Assembly (NCBI GenBank): GCA_003667245.1
Contig: RCNN01000181.1
Span: 1 to 38,834 of the forward strand
Reading direction: 5' to 3'
DNA: 38,834 nucleotides
Origin: Heterostelium multicystogenum
Lineage: Eukaryota > Evosea > Eumycetozoa > Acytosteliales > Acytosteliaceae
This document shows positions 31,534 through 38,834 of the stretch, piece by piece. The stretch's first letter is position 1. Each line of letters opens with the position of its first letter. The notes under the pieces were generated by a model that worked only from the letters and a program-made list of their open reading frames with translations, was not told where the DNA came from and ran no database searches. A program made the position numbers and the translations under genes.

Positions 31534-32975
31534 TCAGTAATAATAGAAGTCGCACGACTTTCTCTTGCCACTGTTGTTGTATATCCTCTTTCTTGAGAAA
31601 GACACACCATCTCGTACCACTTTGTTCAATATATATTCACGTACATCTTGATTGATTCTGTTTAGTGGTCGGCTGTTACCTACAACATTGACCAAGAAAG
31701 TCTCAAACTCATTACTTAATCTTACACTCTTAATAGAAGATGGATCTTGCAAGAATGTCTGTGCATTATATAATATTTGTCGTTGTGCCTTTTATTATCA
31801 ATTGAAAGAAGAATAATAATAATAATAATAATAATGTTGGTTAATATAAACCTATCTAAAATAATAGCAATAATCGTTGAATTGAATAACTTACATCTTT
31901 AGAAAGCGAATCGAATACATATAATATAGAATCATTAAATCTCTTTATGAAATTATCATATTCTAGCTTTACATCTAGAATCAATCTTGTGAAAGCACGA
32001 TAGTTCTCTGGCGTAGTTATGTCGCCACCCATCAAGATGGCTGCCTTCTCTTCTACCTTGGAGTAAGGAAAACTAAACTTTACTTCAAATAGATTTCTTT
32101 TAACGACCTTTATCAACATGGCTAAAGAATGGTTAGTCACTTATTAGCCGATACGAACGCTGTTGTCAATGTTGTTATACTTACATTTACATTTATTATA
32201 ATCGAAATTTACTTGTGTGCCAACTGTCTGTTGATGCTGTATTTGTTGTTGAAGCTGCTTGTGGTGTTGCAGGAGTTGTTGATATTGTGCATTGGGAACT
32301 ATACAGTCTGGACTGTAGTTGTCGGTGCTATTGGCAATCGGAGGTGAACGAGGAGAAAGATCAATAAACTGATAGGTTTTGTATGAACCTTTCTCTTCAT
32401 TGCCCAACAGTTGATCGGGTGAATTGATAGAGTCAGACGATCCTGACAATGAAAAAGACAAGGAGCTCGTCAAACTGACAGAACCCATACTTTGCTGAGC
32501 ATATGTAGTACCAGTGGGAGTTGTTTTCTCCACTTGTACAAGCAAAAACAGGAGAACACGATGTCAAGTTCAGTGATGGAATGACATAACTATTCTCATT
32601 AACTGTATTTATATATATTTGCTCATTATTAAAGTTGCTATTGTTGTCATCAATACTAGTTATATTATTATCATTATTATTGTTGTTATTGTTAATATTG
32701 TTGGTATTATAATAATAATAAGTATTATTATTACTATCGAAGGGATTGCAGATATTGTTGTCATATTCTGGTAGTTGTTGTTGATTATTTTGTAGTTGTT
32801 GTTGTTGTAGGAAAGGTTGATGATTTGGTTGAATTTGTTGTTGCTGGCTGTCATATGGTAAGATTTCGGCGCTGCTACAGTATGGAACATTGAACATGGT
32901 GTTATTGTAATTAGGTAAAGTTGGCGAAGTGTAGGGGAGTGGAGTTATTGGGACTACCATATGATTATTCATCAT
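31534..32975 (-). CDS. Asn/Gln-rich protein with a folded C-terminal region; unknown function
   Basis: ATG 32975 lies in AATAAAATGATGAAT, a good dictyostelid start. The first 170 residues are Pro-, Gln- and Asn-rich with long N runs. A one-base shift near 32530 continues into GTTYAQQSMGSVSLTSSLSF and a Gln/His-rich stretch. Two introns then frame the conserved-looking part. The first runs from GTAAGT near 32186 to TTTAG near 32125 and leads into MLIKVVKRNLFEVKFSFPYS. The second runs from GTAAGT near 31892 to AAAG near 31792 and joins DSLSKD to AQRQILYNAQ. The C-terminal region of about 190 residues (EEKAAILMGGDITTPENYRA, then LSNEFETFLVNVVGN, ending YNNSGKRKSCDFYYY) looks mostly helical and folded. 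Family not recognised. The N/Q-rich front is common in dictyostelid regulators, but no DNA-binding motif is seen. Confidence 0.65.
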
Positions 32976-35243
32976 TTTATTAAGGAGCACTAACGATAAA
33001 TGAAGAACAAGAAAGAACAATTAATGGATAAACTTAGTAGTGGAAATAGTTTCTTTAGAATAAGTTTGGTTATCTATTATAATTAACAGATAGTTATAAT
33101 TGTAATTTAATGATGTCTGTTTATTTAAAGTAGCTAACTTGATTGATCTTTGTAAAGTAAGCTAGTAGTGCACTTCCTGTACGCTATTTATAATTTGGGC
33201 ATTACATTGGAAGTAGGACTACATCTACAGCAACTAGTTAAATTTAACCAGTTAATATGTGTTTATTTTATGTAGTGTCGCTTCGATTTGCTTCTTTCTT
33301 ATATCTATATGTAGTAACAGCAGTACTCCACCTTATACATCAGCTCGTCCTGTGCCTGATACAACCAATTTCCTTTAAATGATAGTTATTTACTTCAAAT
33401 GAGTGAGTGAGTGAGTGAGTGAGGATCGGCTCGTGGTGATCTAATACTATTCAATCGGTACACCTCTAATATTTTATTGATCATTCCATTCATAAATCTT
33501 TCAATACGAACTAGCTAGCACACAAACAAGCAATCAACCAATCAATTTTAAATACAAAGTCCACTACCACCACCACCCCACATCCCTCAAGATATAACAC
33601 ATCAAAATAAATAGGTTCCACCTGATTGGTGTATGTTAGTAACATCAAATTAAGGTAGGGGTGTGGTATCGCCATCATAATCAATTTACAAATTTGATTT
33701 ATAAATTAATTTGGTGAAACAAACAAACTAGCAATTCTTGTTATATGCTTACCTAATACCTAACTAACTGTCATCTTCCTTAAACTCCTTTCTCAAAAGA
33801 ATTATAAATTTAAAACAAACACACACAATTGCGTTTACTTTGGGAGAAGTTGTTGTCATCGAAGGTGGCTGCTCTTGAAGTTTACCAAAATAACCCATCA
33901 TCAATAAAACTGACTTCTATTTAAAAATAAGAAATCACACCACCAACTAAGATGTGTTATTATTTGGTACGAAATTAATCAACTTCAAACACCATCAATC
34001 AATTAATCAATCCGTCAGTCAATCAATCAATTAATCAATTAATCAATCAATCCAATCAATGTTTTACTATCAATACTCACTAAACTAACTTAAGAATTTA
34101 TGATTTTAAAGACTTTTTATATATATGGTAATTATTATGATGATGCTTTGCATCCGAGATGGGTTTAAAGATAGGTAGTTTGGTTTATTATACACCAAAG
34201 TATGCAACTCCTTATTATAATAAACAACAGGATATATTGTGGTTGTTAACTAAGAACCGATGTTGTTAATTAATTAATCAATTATTAGTATTAATTAATT
34301 TGTATTCCTAAGGATTGATTTCCAGATAGATGAATTTACCAAACCAAAATTAGATTACCAATCAACTACCAACTTTCCATCTTACACTATTTGCATTCCA
34401 CAATTAATTTAAAATAGATTTACAAAAACTTCAATGAAAACCTATTATTATAATGTTAATTATCGTTAGTATTGCAGTTTACAACTTCTGACCTAATTAA
34501 ATAATAATTAGTTAAATCTTATTTTTTTAATTAAATGTAATGGACAAATTCAATATGTCTTAAAACGTTAATCTCATTCTTAATAGATTTATTCATTTTT
34601 ATTCGAACAACATTTGAGGCAGAACCATGAGTCTCCCTTTATTGCTGATACATTAAAGCACCATATATAAAGAATTCTGACAATTATGAGGTTCTTTGAT
34701 AGACTTTGGATTTATGAATTAATAAATCAATAAACCAGATACATTCTAACTTCTTGGATACTGAGATCTTTGTTCACTATTAAATGGCTCTCAATTTATT
34801 TCTTCACAATAATAATTCTTGTACTTTGGAACTTTAAAGAAAAGTTAGAAAGTTAACTATCATAACGGGAATAAAACGAATACTGTTCTTAATCTACATT
34901 GTTATGTAATTATATTTTGTAAACTCAGTTAAATTTATGGATATTATTCTAATGAGATCTATGGTTCACGTCAAACCACCTTGCCACCAATTAAGTTAAT
35001 TACTGTATTTATTCGTTTTTTAATATTTCAGAGTTTATTTTAGATTACCAATTAAATAGGACCATGAATTATCATTGGTATTTCATACAAAATACACTTT
35101 AAAAGGTAACCAAGCAAGCCAAGCCATATAAATATAAGTTTATACAATTGGAATATATATTTTAAAATTACTTAAGTATAATCAAAAATATCTCTATTTT
35201 AGAAATAATTTAATTTAACTAAAATTACATATATAATATAAAA
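32976..35243. other. 2.3-kb gene-poor region with simple repeats
   Basis: No coding frame is supported on either strand. Simple repeats include (GTGA)n at 33401-33423, (CAAT/TCAA)n at 34000-34060 and several TTAAT-rich tracts. It serves as the upstream region of the leftward N/Q-rich gene and of the rightward small secreted gene. No tRNA or other RNA gene was recognised. Confidence 0.5.
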
Positions 35244-35513
35244 ATGAATAATCAAAGATATAATAAAACATTATTATTGATATCACTATTATATTGTATT
35301 ATTTTAATATGGTCATCAATAACAAAAGCAGAATCAACCTCTGAAAATGAATGTTTGGCACAATGTTTCATGGGCAGCAGGGTATTCAAAGAGTATTGTG
35401 GCACCTCGAGTACCTGTTATTCAATATATCTTGATGACATTCACCTTGGTTGTGAGAACGTATGTCAAAAGATAGTAGTACCATTCAATTTCACGGAATC
35501 CGACATTTTCTAA
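35244..35513 (+). CDS. Small secreted Cys-rich protein
   Basis: This 89-residue product starts at ATG 35244 with a signal peptide (hydrophobic core LLLISLLYCIILIWSSI, cleavage near TKAES). The mature part has seven Cys (NECLAQCF, YCGTSSTCYS, GCENVCQ), probably three disulphides with one spare, and one NFT glycosylation site. No anchor follows. It is a single-exon gene in otherwise empty DNA. No family recognised; small proteins of this kind are frequent in dictyostelid genomes. Confidence 0.7.
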   Translation: MNNQRYNKTLLLISLLYCIILIWSSITKAESTSENECLAQCFMGSRVFKEYCGTSSTCYSIYLDDIHLGCENVCQKIVVPFNFTESDIF

Positions 35514-35812
35514 TTAAAAATAATAAATTATTGTTTCAAAAATAAAAATAAAAAATGTATATTATATATATAACTGTAATAAAAATTTATAACTTTAACG
35601 TCTATAACATATTAATATTAACTTCAAAAATTTAATTATACCGCCATTTTTTCAAATTTCTTGGTAAAATTTGAAAATCCCTCCAAAATTTTAACATAAG
35701 GTTTAGCACACAAACCAAACAAACTATTCACAGATTTGACCCCAGATTGTTAATTCTATTATTTTGACTATTTGAAAAACAAATAATAATAATAAATTTA
35801 TAGATATAAAAG
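35514..35812. promoter_or_regulatory. Intergenic region upstream of PCNA
   Basis: About 300 AT-rich bases with TATA runs near 35563 and an AAT repeat just before the PCNA start. Near 35641-35700 there is a ccgccattttttcaaattt stretch, which recalls E2F-like sites in form only. Confidence 0.35.
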
Positions 35813-36654
35813 ATGTTCGAAGCAAAGTTAATCCAAGCTAGTTTGTTAAAGAAAGATTCTTGAACCAATCAAGGATCTTGTCGAGTCTGCCAACTTTGAT
35901 TGCAGTCCATCTGGAATCTCATTGCAGGCTATGGACTCTGCACATGTCACCCTCATTCAACTTGTTGCTCAGAACCGATGGTTTCGAAACTTACAACTGT
36001 GAGCGTTCCATCTCATTGGGTCTCTCCATCAACGCTCTCTCCAAAGCTTTGAAGTGTGCTGGTAACGATGACACCCTCACCTTGAAGGCACGTGATGAGC
36101 CAGACACTCTTACCTTGTTGTTCGAATCACCAAGTAAGTTTCACATACCCATAATGACATCTATAAAACACATCAAACTAACTTAATTTGATTCATAAAG
36201 AGAGCGACAGAGTTGGAGATTTTGAAATCAAGTTGTTGGAGTTGGGTAACGATCAATACACCATCCGTGATACAGAGTATGCTGCCGTCATCAAGATGCC
36301 ATCAGCTGAATTGCAAAGAATCTGTAGAGATCTCTCCACCCTTGGTGAGGTCGTCACCATCCATGCCAACAAGGAGGGTGTCAAGTTCTCCACCAGCGGT
36401 GACGCCGGTAGCTTCAACATCACCGTCAGACCAACCACAGACTCCTCCGCCAAGGCCGAAGAATCAGTCACCATCGAATCCAAAGAGCCAATCTTTCCTT
36501 AACTTCTCACTCAAGTTCCTTACCCACTTTACCAAGGCCACCCCATTGTCCTCACTGTCAAGATCAAGATGACCGACAGTGCTCCAGTCGTCGTCGAATA
36601 CAACATTGAAGATTTGGGTTACTTGAGTTTTTCTTGGCTCCAAAGTTAGAGTAA
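35813..36654 (+). CDS. pcna: Proliferating cell nuclear antigen (DNA sliding clamp), frame-broken
   Basis: PCNA is the ring-shaped trimeric clamp that tethers DNA polymerases in the nucleus. MFEAKLIQASLLKK opens the protein. LEPIKDLVESANFDCSPSGI, LQAMDSAHVTLIQL, LRTDGFETYNCERSISLGL, LKCAGNDDTLTLKA, YAAVIKMPSAELQRICRDLS, VKFSTSGDAGSFNITV, FLTHFTKATPLSS, APVVVEYNIEDLGYL and FFLAPKLE then follow in family order. The intron 36134-36200 (GTAAGT...AAAG) joins ESP to KSDRVGDFE. Five single-base indels are needed, near 35855, 35967, 36492, 36558 and 36628. Because every block including the C-terminus is preserved and codons are strongly C-ending, sequence error is more likely than decay. If real, this is a recent pseudogene and another PCNA copy must exist. 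Confidence 0.85.
36134..36200 (+). other. Intron of PCNA
   Basis: The GTAAGT donor at 36134 and CATAAAG acceptor ending at 36200 join ESP to KSDRVGDFE in frame. Length 67 bp. Confidence 0.8.
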
Positions 36655-37341
36655 AGACCCAATCAACAACCTTTTTTATTTTTTATTTTCCAATTATCAT
36701 AGTAATCATATGTATGTTAAAGCAAACAACTAACCAACAACAACAACCAAACAAACTAAGGCAAAAACCACAACACCCATTCAACTATGATAGTACTATA
36801 TCATAGTTCTATATATTATATTGTGCACATTCAAGACTAACAACAAAAACATTAATTGTTTAAACCTGTATCAAACAAAACAAGATGAACATATAATTAT
36901 TTATCTATAGTATAAAATACGTATAGAATTAATTATATTTAAATAAAAAATAATGTAAATTTTATTTTTTAAAATTTCGGTATATTATCGTTGATTCGCA
37001 TTGGACTTTTGGATGAATCTCTCAAACCAGCATTAACCATAGTAACAGAAAAAGTAAACACAAGTTCTAGTTTTTTTTTATTTTTCCAAAAACAAGTGTT
37101 TGTCTGAAAAATAATGCAAAACACCCACAAACAACACACATCCCACATATTCATTCACTCAACACACTACAAAAAAAAACATAAAACATAAGCTAAATAA
37201 ATATTTTTAATATTTTTTATTTTTTTTGTATAAGATATATATATATATATATGTATGTGTTATAACTACAAATAGTGATTTAGATATAGATAGTTAGATA
37301 GGTTGTAGATGTAACAGTGAGATATAGAACGATACTATAGT
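36655..37341. other. Gene-free spacer
   Basis: The 3' region of PCNA (CAA-rich, then TATAGTACTATATCATAG-like palindromic AT sequence at 36785-36810) is followed by poly-T and (TA)n tracts at 37200-37260 that precede the next start. No gene is visible. Confidence 0.5.
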
Positions 37342-38834
37342 TATGTCATCGAATTTAACATCATCAATACTCAACAGCAGTATTGATCAATGTTCTAGTA
37401 GTATTGGCAGCCATGTTGAGTCGTCGCCACTGTCGTCGGTGGTCGTTCAACTCATCGTCAGACAATCTTTCGAGTCTCAAGCGACGCCACAGACCCCCAA
37501 AACAAAGAGACAGCGATGATATGAGCAGCTTCACAACATCAAACTCACTGCATTCTTATGCTGGAATCGACTTTCTTCAGCTTACACTTCAACATAAACT
37601 CGACAATTCATTGTACGATCCGTTCACTCAAAACTGCAACACACAACGAGCTCTATGAGATAGTGAGCAGGTCAATCTGAGCCTTAATGCTCAATTTACA
37701 AAGAAAAGAAACTGATGCCAAAAAAATCATCAACAACGGCAGCATCTGCGTCAGTGGAAACAGGAACGGCAACACCCGAAAGAACCAGAAAAAGATTCGA
37801 AATCATCTCCAACTTCTAAGAAAAGTACATGTAAATCACCTCCAAACTGTCACAAGATTGAAGCCGAGAATTTCTTTATCATTCAAGACTACTGCTCGGT
37901 TGTTTTAAATAATAATCATTTCATTTGGAACATAAAGAATCTAGGTAGTTTCTTGGCAAGTTCTCCTCTATTTCAGAGTGCTGATTATCACGATAACATC
38001 AATCACTTCAGAGATGATTTACACCTAATACATCGATTCATCAAAGTGTTAGTCAACGATTATATCTTTCAACTTTGTTTTGTCCCAGAGACCAATTCCA
38101 ACATCAAACCAGCTACATCACGTACACCGTATGACCAAATCTCACTTTTCCAATTCAACAAACTCTCAATATCAAATATCATCAAAACAATAACCGAATT
38201 GAAACTACAGTTTGAACATCTAGAGAATCAATATGCATATCAACAAAACCAAAAACAACAACAGCATCAAACTCCCAAGGAAGACAGTATGAAACTTTAT
38301 ATGTCATCGACCAATAGTAGTAATAACAACGGCAACAGCAGCAATCTTAGACTAATTCAGAGATTTATACAGTTTTATCGAATTCATTGTTCCTCAATCA
38401 CTATGATCCAACCGAATATTTAAACTTTTCAGTACTTCAACGCTTTATTTATAATGCACTTTCCAATTTCACAAAGAGGATTCGTTCCAAAATGATAGAG
38501 GACCAATTATTTCAGAATTTATTTAATTTAGAAAGAAAAGATATTTTATTTATTTGGTACATATTAATTAGTATTTTGATTCCAATGATATATACTAACT
38601 CAAACGAATCCAATAGATGATCTGTTCGAAAACAGTCAGCAATATTACTGAATAACATGCAACCCATCGGCATTCAATTTATCGTTCATATCCAAGTCGC
38701 CATTTTTACCATCACTACTCATCGTTATTGAAAGAAATTCTAAAGAAAATTGAAGTTTACAAAGGTGTTGGTAATAAGAAAACACACTAAAGCATACTAC
38801 TCATTCGTAGAACAAGAGTGTACCTTCAATTTAT
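37342..38834 (+). CDS. Unrecognised Ser-rich/helical protein, frame-broken, runs to the window edge
   Basis: ATG 37342 gives MSSNLTSSILNSSIDQCSSS, then a Ser/Val/Thr-rich stretch ending QATPQTPKTKRQ. After a one-base shift SLHSYAGIDFLQLTLQHKLD continues. From about 37790 one frame is open: EKDSKSSPTSKKSTC, then IEAENFFIIQDYCSVVLNNN, IHRFIKVLVNDYIFQLCFVP, and a Gln/Asn run near 38240-38345. A shift near 38385 leads to YLNFSVLQRFIYNALSNFTK and LERKDILFIWYILISILIP. Later pieces in other frames (PSAFNLSFISKSPFLP, YSSLLKEILKKIEVYKGVG) show that coding continues to at least 38790. Largely alpha-helical with low-complexity inserts. I do not recognise the family. Confidence 0.55.

Noticed and set aside
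36140..36156. A cataCCCATAAtg sequence resembling the dictyostelid upstream element of small RNA genes
   Set aside because: It lies inside the PCNA intron, and no small RNA-like sequence follows at the expected distance.
36213..36572. Alternative 119-residue frame across the PCNA second exon
   Set aside because: Only its last part (LNFSLKFLTHFTKATPLSS) is PCNA. The rest is an out-of-frame shadow, explained by an indel near 36492.
1..38834. tRNA or rRNA genes and CRISPR arrays
   Set aside because: No T-loop GGTTCRANTCC with a matching acceptor stem, no rRNA-like segment and no regularly spaced repeat-spacer structure were seen by eye.

Overview
The window looks like nuclear DNA of a dictyostelid social amoeba, or a close relative. 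The evidence is very AT-rich intergenic DNA, short introns (about 50-175 bp) with GTAAGT/GTATGT donors, start codons preceded by A-rich leaders, runs of Asn, Gln, Ser and Thr inside proteins, and families typical of that group (SdrD_B/colossin-type secreted proteins, mucin-like GPI proteins, F-box/leucine-rich proteins). Some genes, PCNA above all, use many C-ending codons, so the species is probably less AT-biased than D. discoideum. The species itself cannot be fixed from sequence alone. Many conserved genes carry single-base frame breaks, often at homopolymers. This suggests draft-assembly errors in at least part of the window, so 'broken' genes must be read with care.

Layout. 1-1020 (-): end of an ankyrin-repeat gene, heavily frame-broken. 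2211-3310 (+): a Lys-rich protein with a Cys-containing tail. 3690-5181 (-) and 5400-8375 (+): an F-box/LRR-like gene and the STRIP (FAM40) subunit of STRIPAK, divergently transcribed from a 218-bp spacer. 8400-17560: an array built from two related P-loop GTPase families. 'G' is an AIG1-like GTPase with a Cys/His cluster and a coiled-coil tail. 'L' is a larger, probably membrane-anchored relative. The array holds two near-complete G copies, one near-complete L copy and at least four truncated pieces. An inverted promoter repeat links its two ends.

18278-19868 (+): two secreted or GPI-type proteins. 20011-21190 (-): a helical membrane protein of unknown role. 21259-23201: a mitochondrial-type membrane protein (-), a thioredoxin-fold protein without CxxC (+) and a mitoribosomal protein (mL59/mL64-like, -). 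23662-26714 (+): a probable mitochondrial RNase II (RNB family), divergent from the mitoribosomal gene. 27095-30463: a single-pass membrane protein, a mini-colossin and a Cys-rich GPI-type protein. 31534-32975 (-): an Asn/Gln-rich protein with a folded C-terminal region. 32976-35243 is gene-poor. 35244-35513 (+): a small secreted Cys-rich protein. 35813-36654 (+): PCNA. 37342-end (+): an unrecognised gene that runs to or past the window edge.

Most genes are unrelated housekeeping or surface-protein genes lying side by side. The coherent unit is the G/L GTPase array, where G and L converge at their 3' ends and diverge at their 5' ends, and both interrupt the P-loop with an intron at the same codon position. 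It is the best candidate for an undescribed system, possibly a fast-evolving immunity- or recognition-like GTPase locus, though that role is inference.
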